DNA of 64,000 bases from Chloroflexota bacterium. GTDB lineage: Bacteria > Chloroflexota > Anaerolineae > B4-G1 > SLSP01. Position 1 is the first letter of the stretch; each line of letters starts with the position of its first letter. The stretch lies in NCBI GenBank assembly GCA_019873645.1, contig JAIOAX010000002.1, positions 186,001-250,000 of the forward strand, read 5' to 3'. The translations under genes were made by a program, and so were the position numbers. The notes under the pieces were generated by a model. It ran no database searches. It saw only the letters and a program-made list of their open reading frames with translations, and was not told the origin of the DNA. Below, piece by piece: positions 15,592-23,442 of the stretch.

Positions 15592-16632
15592 GGCGGGAAG
15601 CCAGCGGAGAGCGGTTGGTTCGATCCAGCCATGCACAGTTTCGCCGGGAGCAGGGGGCGTCTGGCCGGGGGGGATATCCAGGTGCAGCGCGCCGCCGTCC
15701 ACGGCCAGTGTGAGGCGGAAGCGGCTGCCGTGGAAGGTGCGCTGCGTCACCTGCGCGGTGAAGGCGTTGACTGTTCCCGCTTCGAGATGGATGCCCCACG
15801 GGTGGATGAGCAGGTGGCCTTCGGCGCCCGGTTTTGGCGCATCCGCGTTATCCGCCATATCCAGCACGCCAAAGGCGACCTCAACCTGTTGCGGATGACG
15901 TATCCGCGCGGGGAAAAGGTTCTCCAATCCCAGAAAGCGTGCCACCCACGTATCGTGAGGACGGTCGTAGAGCGTCTCCGGGCGACCGCTCTGTACGACG
16001 CGGCCTGCGTTGAGCAAGACGACGCGGTCCGAGAGGGCGAACGCCTCTTCCTGGTCGTGCGTCACGGTGATGGCGGTGACGCCGACGCGGCGCAGGATGA
16101 CGGGCAGCTCTTCGAGCAGGCGCTCGCGCAGGTTGCGGTCGAGCGCGCCGAGCGGCTCGTCGAGCAGCAACAGACGGGGCTGCGGGGCCAGGCTGCGCGC
16201 CAGCGCCACCCTTTGACGTTCGCCGCCGGAGAGCAGGTTGACGTCGCGATCGGCGAAGTCCTCCAGGCCGGTCAGGGCCAGCATCTCGGCCACCCGCGCG
16301 GCGATGGCGGCGCGCGAGTGCCGCTGCATCCGCAGGCCGAAGGCGATATTCTGCGCCACGGTGCGGTGCGGAAACAGTGCGTAATCCTGGAACATCAGCA
16401 CGACGCCGCGCCGGTGGGCGGGCAACGCCGTCACATCCGCGCCTTCGATAGAGACAGTCCCCCGTTCTGGCATTTCCAGCCCGGCGATGATGCGCAGCAG
16501 CGTCGTCTTCCCGCTGCCCGACGGCCCCAGCAGGCAGGCAATCTCCCCGCGTTCCACACCAAACGTCACCCCGCACAACAGCGGCGCGTCCTCGTAAGTT
16601 TTGTGAATGTCGCTCAACTCAAGAAAAGTCAT
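15589..16632 (-). CDS. thiQ: thiamine-type ABC transporter ATP-binding protein with TOBE domain
   Basis: A 347-residue protein. Walker A GPSGSGKT at residues 36-43, MFQDYALFPH Q-loop, LSGGERQRVALARSL signature, LLLLDEPLGALD Walker B, and TVTHDQEEAF H-loop. A TOBE-like domain of about 90 residues follows, which E. coli ThiQ lacks. A frame extends upstream to 16791, but its first 53 residues (ESANERMKESANER and similar) are pure translated intergenic repeat. ATG 16632 begins the real domain. It is the last gene of the riboswitch-led thiamine operon and so should energise ThiP. A ferric or polyamine substrate is less likely given thiN and the TPP riboswitch. Confidence 0.85.
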   Translation of the reverse strand: MTFLELSDIHKTYEDAPLLCGVTFGVERGEIACLLGPSGSGKTTLLRIIAGLEMPERGTVSIEGADVTALPAHRRGVVLMFQDYALFPHRTVAQNIAFGLRMQRHSRAAIAARVAEMLALTGLEDFADRDVNLLSGGERQRVALARSLAPQPRLLLLDEPLGALDRNLRERLLEELPVILRRVGVTAITVTHDQEEAFALSDRVVLLNAGRVVQSGRPETLYDRPHDTWVARFLGLENLFPARIRHPQQVEVAFGVLDMADNADAPKPGAEGHLLIHPWGIHLEAGTVNAFTAQVTQRTFHGSRFRLTLAVDGGALHLDIPPGQTPPAPGETVHGWIEPTALRWLPA

Positions 16633-16639
16633 TTTAGTC

Positions 16640-16831
16640 CTGTAGTCGTTCGTCAGATAGTCGTTGCTCGAAGCTGGATACTCGAAGCTGGATACTCGAA
16701 GCTGGATACTGGATGCTGGATGCTGGATGCTCGATTCGCTGATTCTTTCATTCGCTGATTCTTTCATTCTTTCATTCGCTGATTCTTTCATTCGCTGATT
16801 CTTTCATTCTTTCATTCGCTGATTCTTTGAT
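16640..16831. repeat. compound tandem repeat (GAAGCTGGATACTC, GCTGATTCTTTCATTC)
   Basis: Three repeat types in a row: a TAGTCGTTCGTCAGATAGTCG block (family H), then units of CTCGAAGCTGGATA and GGATGCTGGATGCT, then at least five units of TTCGCTGATTCTTTCA up to the end of thiP. It fills the whole thiP-thiQ gap inside an operon and remains open as protein in one minus-strand frame. Confidence 0.85.
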
Positions 16832-18538
16832 TCACCATTCACTTCCCGGCGGTCTCAGGCTTTCGATGGCGATGAAGCCGATGACGCAGACGGCCATGAG
16901 GAGGGTGGACATCGCCAGAGCCTGCCCGTAGTTGAGCGCACCGGCCTGCGAGAGGAAGCGGTAAATGGCGATAGGGATGGTGGGCAGTTCCGGGCGGGCG
17001 ATCATCGAGGTGGCGCCGAATTCGCCCATGGAGACGGTGAAGGCGAAGACACCGCCGACGGCGAGCGCGCGCCAGACGATGGGCAAATCCACTTCCGCAA
17101 AGACGCGGGCCGGCGGCGCGCCGAGCGTGGCAGCGGCCTCGCGCAGCGACGGGCGGATGGATTGCAAGGCCGGCATCACGTTGCGTACGACGAACGGCAG
17201 CGCGACAAGGGTGTGCCCGAAGATGATAAGCGCGGGCGTGCCGCGCAAGTTCAGCGGCGGGCGCGCCATCGCCAACAGGTAGCCCAGCCCCAGCGTGACG
17301 GCGGAGGTGCCGAGCGGCAGCATAAACAGGGCGTCCAGCAGCCACCCTTGTCTGCGGCGGTAAAGCGCCGTCGCGGTGAGCATACCGAGCAGCAGAGCCA
17401 GGGCCATTGTCCCCAGCGCAAATCTGACGGAATTGCCCACGGCGGCGACCGGCGGCACGTAGAAGATGGAGCCGCGTGGGTTCTCGAAGAGGGCGGTGTA
17501 GTAACGCAGCCCGGCGTCGAAGGAGCGGATGGCGAGCGTCACGAGCGGCAATCCCAGGAGCGCCGCGCCAAGCCCCACGTTGGCGAGCACGAAGGCGATT
17601 TCGCCGGCTGTGCGTGGCTTGCGTTGCGTGATCCAACGTGGGTGCAGGTCGAGCGGGCGTGTTAGCCGGCCTTGCAGCCGGGTGTAGACGACGGTCAGCC
17701 CGAGGGTGCAGAGGATTTGGATGAACGACAGTCCGGCGGCGAGGGGAAGGTTGCCCATATCAATGGTTTGACGGTAGATGGCGACTTCGAGTGTGGCGAA
17801 GCGCGGCCCGCCGAGGATGAGGATCACGCCGAAGCTGGTGAAGCAGAAGATGAAGACGAGCAAGCTGGCGGCGGCGAGCGCGGGCAGGAGCAGGGGCAAC
17901 GTCACGGCGATGAACGCGCGCCACGGGGACGCGCCGAGGGTGCGCGCGGCCTGTTCCAGGTGCGGGTCGAGGTTGGCCCAAAAGCTGCCGACGATGCGCA
18001 AGACAAGCGTGTAGTTGTAGAAGACGTGTGCCAGCAGAATCGCGCCGAGGGTGTAGCGCAGGTCGAGCGGCGGGCGGGCGAGGCCCAGCGTGTTCATCAG
18101 CGCGGTATTGAGCGGCGAGCGAGGACCGAGTACAGCCGTAAACGCTGCCGCGACAACAACGGTGGGCAGCACGAACGGCACAGTCGTCAGCGCGTTGAGC
18201 AGGCGCTTGCCGGGGAAGTCATAGCGGGCGAAGACGTAGGCGCCCGGCAGGCCGAGCAACAGCGTCAGCGCCGTGGAAAGCGCGGCCTGTCCCGCCGTGA
18301 AACCAAGCGTGCGCAACGTCGCCGGGCCGAACAGCCGCGCCAGCAGCGCATCCGGCGCCGGCTCCCCGTCCCACGTCAGGCTCACGCGGAAAATCGCGCC
18401 TAGCGGGTAGAAGTAAAAGATGATCAAAAACAGGAGGGGTAGGGCGAGTAAAGCGTAAAGCGTAGAACGTGAAACGTAAAACGTAAAACGTAATTCGTAA
18501 TTCGTAATTCGTGATTCGTGATCGGTGTTATCAGGCAC
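16832..18538 (-). CDS. thiP: thiamine-type ABC transporter permease, two fused permease halves
   Basis: A 568-residue protein with about twelve helices and two binding-protein-dependent permease loops (EAA-type: EQAARTLGASPWRAFIAVTLP and LREAAATLGAPPARVFAEV). This is the fused ThiP/FbpB architecture. GTG 18538 has a GGAG six bases upstream, so translation runs through repeat DNA. About the first 30 residues (ESRITNYELRFTFYVSRST) are encoded by ACGTAAAACG and AATTCGT repeats before the first true helix. The stop also lies in a repeat. It works with ThiB and the ATPase on either side. Confidence 0.88.
   Translation of the reverse strand: MPDNTDHESRITNYELRFTFYVSRSTLYALLALPLLFLIIFYFYPLGAIFRVSLTWDGEPAPDALLARLFGPATLRTLGFTAGQAALSTALTLLLGLPGAYVFARYDFPGKRLLNALTTVPFVLPTVVVAAAFTAVLGPRSPLNTALMNTLGLARPPLDLRYTLGAILLAHVFYNYTLVLRIVGSFWANLDPHLEQAARTLGASPWRAFIAVTLPLLLPALAAASLLVFIFCFTSFGVILILGGPRFATLEVAIYRQTIDMGNLPLAAGLSFIQILCTLGLTVVYTRLQGRLTRPLDLHPRWITQRKPRTAGEIAFVLANVGLGAALLGLPLVTLAIRSFDAGLRYYTALFENPRGSIFYVPPVAAVGNSVRFALGTMALALLLGMLTATALYRRRQGWLLDALFMLPLGTSAVTLGLGYLLAMARPPLNLRGTPALIIFGHTLVALPFVVRNVMPALQSIRPSLREAAATLGAPPARVFAEVDLPIVWRALAVGGVFAFTVSMGEFGATSMIARPELPTIPIAIYRFLSQAGALNYGQALAMSTLLMAVCVIGFIAIESLRPPGSEW
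18448..18523. repeat. ACGTAAAACGTAAAACG / AATTCGTAATTCGTG tandem repeat (family E)
   Basis: Runs of AACGT[AG]AA followed by AATTCGT and GATTCGT units. It lies inside the translated N-terminus of thiP. A shorter reverse copy, ACGTTTTACGTTTCACG, lies at 61554-61580. Confidence 0.85.
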
Positions 18539-18556
18539 GTTGCACTCCTCTCTCTC

Positions 18557-18582
18557 CCCCCGTCTACTGTCTACCGTCTACC
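18557..18582. repeat. GTAGACGGTAGAC repeat (family D), copy 3 (reverse)
   Basis: Reads CGTCTACTGTCTACCGTCTA on the plus strand. On the minus strand it provides the stop of thiB and separates thiB from thiP. Confidence 0.75.
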
Positions 18583-19639
18583 TGAGCACGACTTCTGCCC
18601 ACGCCTCGATCCACTTTTCGCGGTTGGCTTCGATAGCGGCGGCAGGCACTTCGCTGGGCTGGGTGGCTTCGAGGGCGAATTCGACGAAGACTTGCGGCAG
18701 CGCGATGGTGGGATTGGCAGGGAAGACCCACATTTGCAGCGGGATGTCGGCCTGGAAGTCGGCGCTGAGCAGGAATTCGATGAAGGCTTCGGCCAGGTCG
18801 CGGTTTTCGGTCCCTTTGAGGATGCCCGCGAATTCGATTTGACGGAAGCAGGTGCCGGGGGCGGTGACGGCGCCGGTTGGCGGCTCGGTGAGCGCCCCTT
18901 CACTGAAGAAGACTTCGGCGGCAGGGCTGGTGGCGTAGCTCACGACCAGCGGGCGGACACCTTCGCTATATGCGCCGCCGCTGAACTCGTTGTAGTAGGC
19001 GGTGTCCCAACCGTCTACGACGAGGACATCGTTGGCGCGCAGGTCGGCCCAGAAGTCCAGATACCCGTCTTCTCCAAACACCCCGATGGTGGCGATGAGG
19101 AAGGCCAGGCCGGGCGACGACGACGCGGGGTTTTGCACAACGAGTAAGCCCTTATATTCAGGCTTCGTCAGATCCGCCAGGCTTTGCGGGATGGGCAGCG
19201 CGTGCTCGGCGAAGTAGGCCTTGTCGTAGTTGAGGCACACGTCGCCGAAGTCGGTGGGGACGACACGGTACTTGCTGTCCAGGTGCAGCGCCTTGGGGAT
19301 GGCCGAAAGATTCTTCGCCTTGTACGGCACAAAGATATCGGCCTTCAGCGCGCGGCTGAGGAAGGTGTTGTCGAGACCGTAGAGTACGTCGGCCTGCGGA
19401 TTGTCGCGCGAGAGGATGGCCTGGTTGAGCATCTTACCGGCGTCGCCAGCCTTGAGGAACTGCACCGTGGCGTTGTGCGCCGCCTCGAAGCGCGCGATGA
19501 CGTCTTCGCTGACACTGAAGCTGTCGTAGACCATCACCCGCAGCACGCGCGGTTCGCCCGTCGCCGCTTCCGGCGTCGCTTTCGTACATCCGGCGAGCAG
19601 CGCGAGCACGATTACCATCAATACCATACGCGATTTCAT
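18578..19639 (-). CDS. thiB: thiamine ABC transporter substrate-binding lipoprotein
   Basis: A 353-residue protein, good GAGG site before ATG 19639. The signal peptide ends in lipobox LLAGC (Cys18). ThiB/TbpA landmarks follow: VMVYDSFSVSEDVIARFE, DVLYGLDNTFLSRA, RVVPTDFGDVCLNYDKAYF, LLVVQNPASSSPGLAFL, VVDGWDTAYYNEF, and VVSYATSPAAEVFF. It captures thiamine or a phosphate ester outside the membrane and delivers it to ThiP. The stop TAG is the first base triplet of a GTAGACGG repeat. Its position behind thiN in a TPP-riboswitch operon makes the substrate assignment strong. Confidence 0.93.
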   Translation of the reverse strand: MKSRMVLMVIVLALLAGCTKATPEAATGEPRVLRVMVYDSFSVSEDVIARFEAAHNATVQFLKAGDAGKMLNQAILSRDNPQADVLYGLDNTFLSRALKADIFVPYKAKNLSAIPKALHLDSKYRVVPTDFGDVCLNYDKAYFAEHALPIPQSLADLTKPEYKGLLVVQNPASSSPGLAFLIATIGVFGEDGYLDFWADLRANDVLVVDGWDTAYYNEFSGGAYSEGVRPLVVSYATSPAAEVFFSEGALTEPPTGAVTAPGTCFRQIEFAGILKGTENRDLAEAFIEFLLSADFQADIPLQMWVFPANPTIALPQVFVEFALEATQPSEVPAAAIEANREKWIEAWAEVVLR

Positions 19640-19662
19640 ACTGACCTCCTCAAGGAATCAAC

Positions 19663-19727
19663 CACGAATCTTCACGAATCTACACTAATTTTGATTTCTA
19701 TTCGTGAAAATTCGTGTAGATTCGTGG
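19663..19727. repeat. ATTCGTG repeat (family B) forming an inverted repeat between thiN and thiB
   Basis: CACGAATCTACAC at 19673-19685 is the exact complement of GTGTAGATTCGTG at 19714-19726. Extra partial units (CCACGAATCTT, TATTCGTGAAAATTC) surround them. The arms could fold in the thiN-thiB message. Related units occur near 30650, 31240, 31461, 43590 and 49455. Confidence 0.8.
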
Positions 19728-19734
19728 TCAAAGA

Positions 19735-20394
19735 TTACTGGTTCTGATGCAAACCCCATAATAAGCCGGTTCGCAAGAAGACAGTTACCGTCTCGCCGTC
19801 GAATATGTTGCTGACGCCGCGCGTGAGGCCGAAGTGCAACGTCTCATCGCGCAGCGGGTAGGCCAGGCCCGTGGTGGTGACGCCGACCGCGTCACCGCCA
19901 AGCGGTAGCAGTGAGAGCGTATCGCCGGGCTGACCGTGGAAGGTCGCCGTCTTTCCGCCGCGCAAGCAGCGCACGCTCCACGCGCCGTCGGCGATGATAA
20001 CCTCGCGGCCTGCCAGCGCGGGCAATGCCAGCAGCAGCAAGTTGGCGAGCGCCTGGTCGGGCCGTCCGCCGAGCGCGCCCAACACGACGATTTCCGTCAC
20101 GTCCGGCTGTGACGCTGCCCACGTCAGCGCCAATTCGAGATCGGTCTCGTCTTTGGCGGGCGGATAGGCGTGCAGGATTGTTCCGGCAGCTTCGAGATAT
20201 GCGCGCTGTTCCGGCGTCAGTGAATCCAGGTCGCCGATGACGTGAGCGGGCGTTAATCCGGCGGCCAGCGCGTGCCGCGTCCCCCCGTCCGCTGCGACGA
20301 CGCAATCGCCGGCTCGCACCCATCGGGCAGCTTCGGCGGCGGGATTCTCGATAATGCCGTTGGCAAAGATGACAATCCGCACACTACCTCCCAT
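19735..20394 (-). CDS. thiN: thiamine diphosphokinase
   Basis: A 219-residue protein. TPK landmarks: FANGIIENP, VVAADGGTRHALAAGLTPAHVIGDLDSL, PPAKDETDLELAL, VLGALGGRPDQALANLLL, LSLLPLGGDAVGVTTTGLAYPL, and a GVSNIF near the end. The enzyme makes thiamine diphosphate from thiamine and ATP in the cytosol. It is the first gene after the TPP riboswitch, followed by the transporter genes, so salvage and activation of thiamine are co-regulated by the end product. Confidence 0.95.
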   Translation of the reverse strand: MGGSVRIVIFANGIIENPAAEAARWVRAGDCVVAADGGTRHALAAGLTPAHVIGDLDSLTPEQRAYLEAAGTILHAYPPAKDETDLELALTWAASQPDVTEIVVLGALGGRPDQALANLLLLALPALAGREVIIADGAWSVRCLRGGKTATFHGQPGDTLSLLPLGGDAVGVTTTGLAYPLRDETLHFGLTRGVSNIFDGETVTVFLRTGLLWGLHQNQ

Positions 20395-20399
20395 TATTG

Positions 20400-20500
20400 A
20401 TCAGCAGATTAAGCAGATTTAGCAGATTGAAGACAGATAAATCTGCTTAATCCGCTCAATCCGCTGACAAAAATCCGTTCAAATCTGTTGAATCCGTTGA
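20400..20500. repeat. AGCAGATTAAGCAGATTT repeat (family A) in the thiN leader
   Basis: Units of CAGCAGATTAAGCAGATT followed by reversed units (AATCTGCTTAATCCGCTC, AATCTGTTGAATCCGTTGAC), between the riboswitch terminator and the thiN start. The two halves are partly complementary and could form a hairpin in the message. Other copies are near 37842, 43551 and 49378. Confidence 0.8.
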
Positions 20501-20501
20501 C

Positions 20502-20543
20502 AAAAAAACATCCCTGCCGGCCGGGAGGCTTGTGCAGGGATGT
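20502..20543 (-). terminator. riboswitch-controlled intrinsic terminator
   Basis: On the minus strand, ACATCCCTGC and GCAGGGATGT form a perfect 10-bp stem around a GC-rich loop, followed by seven T. It lies just after the TPP aptamer and before thiN, so TPP binding should favour premature termination. Confidence 0.85.
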
Positions 20544-20556
20544 GATGATTGTAGGC

Positions 20557-20645
20557 GTCTCCCTCCGCTGGTATGATCCAGATCAGGTTCTAGGGTCGGT
20601 ATCTAACGGATACCCTCTCAGCCTGCGTCTCAGGCTCCCCTGGCC
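20557..20645 (-). promoter_or_regulatory. TPP riboswitch (THI element)
   Basis: On the minus strand the conserved blocks appear in order: AGGGGAGCC, GCTGAGAGGGT, the variable P3a-like stem ATCCGTTAGAT, ACCGACCCTAGAACCTGATC, and TGGATCATACCAGCGGAGGGA. These match the CUGAGA and ACCTGATCTGG...ACCAGCGNAGGGA consensus of the thiamine diphosphate aptamer. It controls the downstream thiN-thiB-thiP-thiQ operon through the adjacent terminator. Confidence 0.96.
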
Positions 20646-20675
20646 GATATTGACTTCTCAAGGTGCTCTAGCTTT

Positions 20676-20703
20676 ATTATAACAGTCTTTTTGGACTTGC
20701 CAA
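20676..20703 (-). promoter_or_regulatory. promoter of the thiamine operon
   Basis: On the minus strand TTGGCA (20703-20698) and TATAAT (20681-20676) with a 16-base spacer, about 30 bases before the aptamer. Its -35 box overlaps that of the divergent tRNA promoter. Confidence 0.7.
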
Positions 20704-20724
20704 AATTTCCAAGTGTAGTATAAT
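20697..20724 (+). promoter_or_regulatory. promoter of the tRNA-Gly/Cys/Leu array
   Basis: TTGCCA (20697-20702) and TATAAT (20719-20724), 16-base spacer, 11 bases before tRNA-Gly. The -35 boxes of this and the opposite promoter share the same five bases TGCCA, so only one polymerase can probably bind at a time. Confidence 0.75.
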
Positions 20725-20735
20725 CCGTGATGTAT

Positions 20736-20807
20736 GCGGGCTTAGTTCAGCGGTAGAATGTCTCCTTGCCAAGGAGAAGGTCAAGGGTTCGAATCCCTTA
20801 GCCCGCT
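20736..20807 (+). tRNA. tRNA-Gly (anticodon GCC)
   Basis: 72 bases. Acceptor GCGGGCT/AGCCCGC, anticodon stem TCTCC/GGAGA with loop TTGCCAA, T arm AGGGTTCGAATCCCT, discriminator T. CCA is not encoded. Confidence 0.96.
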
Positions 20808-20816
20808 TGCTTTCTT

Positions 20817-20888
20817 GGCGACGTAGCCAAGTGGTAAGGCAAGGGTCTGCAAAACCCCCATTCGTCGGTTCAAGTCCGACCGTCGCCT
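20817..20888 (+). tRNA. tRNA-Cys (anticodon GCA)
   Basis: 72 bases. Acceptor GGCGACG/CGTCGCC, anticodon loop CTGCAAA with GCA, T arm GTCGGTTCAAGTCCGAC, discriminator T. It starts nine bases after tRNA-Gly, so the two are one transcript. Confidence 0.95.
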
Positions 20889-20911
20889 TTTCCCATCCAT
20901 ACCACAAGCGG

Positions 20912-20940
20912 CGGGCATCTAAAAGAAGATGCCCGTTTTT
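20912..20940 (+). terminator. terminator-like hairpin between tRNA-Cys and tRNA-Leu
   Basis: CGGGCATCT pairs with AGATGCCCG, followed by TTTTT. It would end the Gly-Cys transcript before tRNA-Leu or limit read-through into it. Confidence 0.75.
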
Positions 20941-20947
20941 GTAATCA

Positions 20948-21030
20948 GGGGCGGTGGCGAAATGGCAGACGCACCGGTCTTAAAAACCGAGGGACTTACG
21001 TCCGTGTGGGTTCGAGTCCCACCCGCCCTA
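20948..21030 (+). tRNA. tRNA-Leu (anticodon TAA)
   Basis: 83 bases with a class II variable arm (GAGGGACTTACGTCC). Acceptor GGGGCGG pairs with CCGCCCT (one G-T pair), D arm GCGAAATGGCAGACGC, anticodon loop CTTAAAA with TAA, T arm GTGGGTTCGAGTCCCAC, discriminator A. Confidence 0.93.
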
Positions 21031-21056
21031 CTTGAGGATGATTGGTCTGACTGATA

Positions 21057-21090
21057 AAATCGCCGCCGGCGGGTTGCCGGCGGCGATTTC
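21057..21090 (+). terminator. hairpin terminator after tRNA-Leu
   Basis: AAATCGCCGCCGGC pairs perfectly with GCCGGCGGCGATTT over a five-base loop. The T-run is short, but the stem is very stable and separates the tRNA array from the oxidoreductase gene. Confidence 0.7.
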
Positions 21091-21109
21091 GCGTTAGTGG
21101 AGGATAAAG

Positions 21110-22435
21110 ATGCGTCAATCTGGTATTTTGCCTGCCGCGCACCCGCTTACTGCCATCATCGTGGGGGCGGGTCATCGTGCATTGTTGTATGCTTCTTATG
21201 CACAGACGCACCCTGACGAATTGCGCATCGTCGGGGTGGCGGATCCCAATCCACTGCGCCGGGAGATGGTGGCTAACCTCTATGGACTGTCACCGGCGCA
21301 GTGCTTCGAGACGGCTGAGGAAGTGGCGTCCCGGCCCCAATTCGCCGATGTGGTCATCAACGGGACAATGGACCATCAACACGTGCCCACCTCCCTGCCG
21401 TTGCTGGCAGCCGGCTACGATATGTTGCTCGAAAAACCTTTCGCTACCCATGAGACGGAAATGTGGACGCTGGTGCAGACGGCAAAACGCTACAACCGCA
21501 AAGTCATCATCTGCCACGTATTACGCTATACGCCGTTCTATGCCGCCATTCGCCAGCAGGTGGCGAGCGGCGTCATCGGCGAGGTGTTCAACGTGCAGAC
21601 CGTTGAGCACGTCTCCTATCATCACATGGCGGTGGCGTACATTCGCGGCAAGTGGAGCAAGCCGAGCCTCAGTCACGCCTCGATGTTGATGGCGAAATGC
21701 TGTCACGACCTCGATCTCATTGCCTGGATGAAGAGTGGTGTGCGCCCGCGCAGCGTTGCCAGCTTTGGCAACAATTTCCAGTTCCGCCCGGAAAACGCGC
21801 CCGCCAACGCAGGCACCCGCTGTTTGGTGGATTGTCTTATCGAGGCGGAATGTCTGTACTCGGCGCGCAAGCACTACATTGACCATCCCGACCGCTGGAG
21901 CTTTTATGTGTGGGACAGCCTGGAGCACATCCCCAACCCCACCATCGAGCAGAAGATCCATTCCCTGGAAACGGACAATCCCTATGGGCGTTGTGTGTGG
22001 AAATGTGGAATGGAGGTCGTGGACCATCAATCGCTGGTCATTGAGTTTGCCGACGGGACGACGGCGACGCACAACATGATCGGCGGGACGTCCAGACCAT
22101 CGCGCGCGATTCACCTCATTGGGACGCGCGGCGAAATCCAGGGCGTTTTTGAGGATGGACACTTCGTCATCCGTCACATTGACCCGCGACCGGGGCACGA
22201 GTACAGTGAAAAAGTCGTGGACCTGAAGACCAACGGCGATATGCACGGCGCGTTCGGCGGGCACGGCGGCGGAGATATGCGCCTGGTGGCAGACTTCGTG
22301 CGCGTGATGCGCGGCGAACCGGCCTCTATCTCCACCACGCAGATCGAAGATTCCGTCGCCGGGCATCTCATCGGCTTTGGCGCCGACCGGGCGATGGCCG
22401 AACATCGCGTGGTTGACCTGGTTTTTGAGGTATAA
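21110..22435 (+). CDS. Gfo/Idh/MocA family oxidoreductase
   Basis: A 441-residue protein with GGAGG before ATG 21110. The N-terminal Rossmann fold reads TAIIVGAGHRALLYASYA, VADPNPLRREMVANLYG, and VVINGTMDHQHVP. The family EKPFA motif is LLEKPFAT at about residue 109, and the C-terminal domain has a possible catalytic KCCHDLDLIAWM at about residue 200. These enzymes oxidise or reduce sugars or inositols with NAD(P). The substrate cannot be assigned. It is not in an obvious sugar-uptake operon and sits 65 bases before surE, separated by a hairpin. Confidence 0.9.
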   Translation: MRQSGILPAAHPLTAIIVGAGHRALLYASYAQTHPDELRIVGVADPNPLRREMVANLYGLSPAQCFETAEEVASRPQFADVVINGTMDHQHVPTSLPLLAAGYDMLLEKPFATHETEMWTLVQTAKRYNRKVIICHVLRYTPFYAAIRQQVASGVIGEVFNVQTVEHVSYHHMAVAYIRGKWSKPSLSHASMLMAKCCHDLDLIAWMKSGVRPRSVASFGNNFQFRPENAPANAGTRCLVDCLIEAECLYSARKHYIDHPDRWSFYVWDSLEHIPNPTIEQKIHSLETDNPYGRCVWKCGMEVVDHQSLVIEFADGTTATHNMIGGTSRPSRAIHLIGTRGEIQGVFEDGHFVIRHIDPRPGHEYSEKVVDLKTNGDMHGAFGGHGGGDMRLVADFVRVMRGEPASISTTQIEDSVAGHLIGFGADRAMAEHRVVDLVFEV

Positions 22436-22452
22436 CGTAGCTTACACACTTC

Positions 22453-22474
22453 GCGGGGATCGCCAGATCCCCGC
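22453..22474. other. perfect hairpin between oxidoreductase and surE
   Basis: GCGGGGATC (22453-22461) and GATCCCCGC (22466-22474) around GCCA. It has no T-run, so it is more likely a message-stabilising or small dispersed palindrome than a terminator. Confidence 0.6.
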
Positions 22475-22500
22475 TGATAGCAAACTGACGAGGATAGCGT

Positions 22501-23322
22501 ATGGAAAAACCGCTCATTGTGGTCACAAATGACGACGGTGTGGATTCTCCGGGACTGTGGGCGGCCGTTGAAGCCGTTGCGCCGTTCAGTGAAGTGCTGG
22601 TCGTCGCGCCGGATCGCCAGTGGTCGGCGGCGGGGCGTTCGATGCCGCGCATGGTGACCGGCGAATTGAGCGAGCAGCAACGTGAAATCTATGGGGGGCA
22701 ATGTGTGCGCGTTTACAGCGTGGACGCGACGCCGGCGCTGTGCGTCGTCCACGCCATGCTGGAGCTGGTGCCACGCCAACCGGCGTTGCTCGTTGCGGGG
22801 ATCAACTTTGGCGAGAACGTCAGCACCGAAATCACCATCTCCGGCACGGTGGGCGCGGCATTGGAAGCGGCGGCTTTCGGCGTGCCGGCGCTCGCCGTCT
22901 CGCTCGAAATGACGGTCGCCGAGCACCTCACGGGCGGCGAGGCGAAGGATTACACGGCGGCGCAGCATTTCACGGCGCTCTTCGCGCGGCGGCTGCTTGA
23001 CCGCGCCATGCCCTACGATGTCAACGTACTCAACGTCAACGTGCCGGACAACGCCACGCCGGAGACGCCATGGCGGCTCACGCGCCTGTCGCGCCTGCGC
23101 TACTTTTTGCCGCTGGAACCCGACCGCCAGAACGGGGACGGACGTCCCGGCTACACCGTGCGCGCCGACCCCCAGCGGGTCGAGCCGGATTCCGACGTGT
23201 GGGCGCTGCGGGTAGCGCGGGTCGTGTCGGTGACGCCGTTGTCGCTGGATATGACCTCGCGGGCAGACTTTGGGGAGGTGGAAGAGCGGTTGAGGGGAGC
23301 ATGGGGGAGTTTGCTGGCGTGA
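22501..23322 (+). CDS. surE: 5'/3'-nucleotidase SurE
   Basis: A 273-residue protein. SurE landmarks: IVVTNDDGVDSPG with the metal-binding paired Asp, VVAPDRQWSAAGRSM, GINFGENVSTEITISGTVGAALEA, and a VLNVNVPD segment. It hydrolyses nucleoside monophosphates and short polyphosphate in the cytosol with a divalent metal. The length is typical. It starts 65 bases after the oxidoreductase and could be co-transcribed. Confidence 0.95.
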   Translation: MEKPLIVVTNDDGVDSPGLWAAVEAVAPFSEVLVVAPDRQWSAAGRSMPRMVTGELSEQQREIYGGQCVRVYSVDATPALCVVHAMLELVPRQPALLVAGINFGENVSTEITISGTVGAALEAAAFGVPALAVSLEMTVAEHLTGGEAKDYTAAQHFTALFARRLLDRAMPYDVNVLNVNVPDNATPETPWRLTRLSRLRYFLPLEPDRQNGDGRPGYTVRADPQRVEPDSDVWALRVARVVSVTPLSLDMTSRADFGEVEERLRGAWGSLLA

Positions 23323-23442
23323 TTCATACTTGACAGAATCTCCCTTGCCCCTTACACTTGACGTAAAAAGTGCGCAACATCACGTTGCCCTTTTTCCTGC
23401 CCTGATTACCAATTACTGATTATCAGTTACTGATCACAAAAT

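Noticed and set aside
16633..16791. Long N-terminal extension of the ABC ATPase
   Set aside because: Its 53 residues are a translation of tandem GCTGATTCTTTCATTC repeats, and the conserved domain starts cleanly at ATG 16632.
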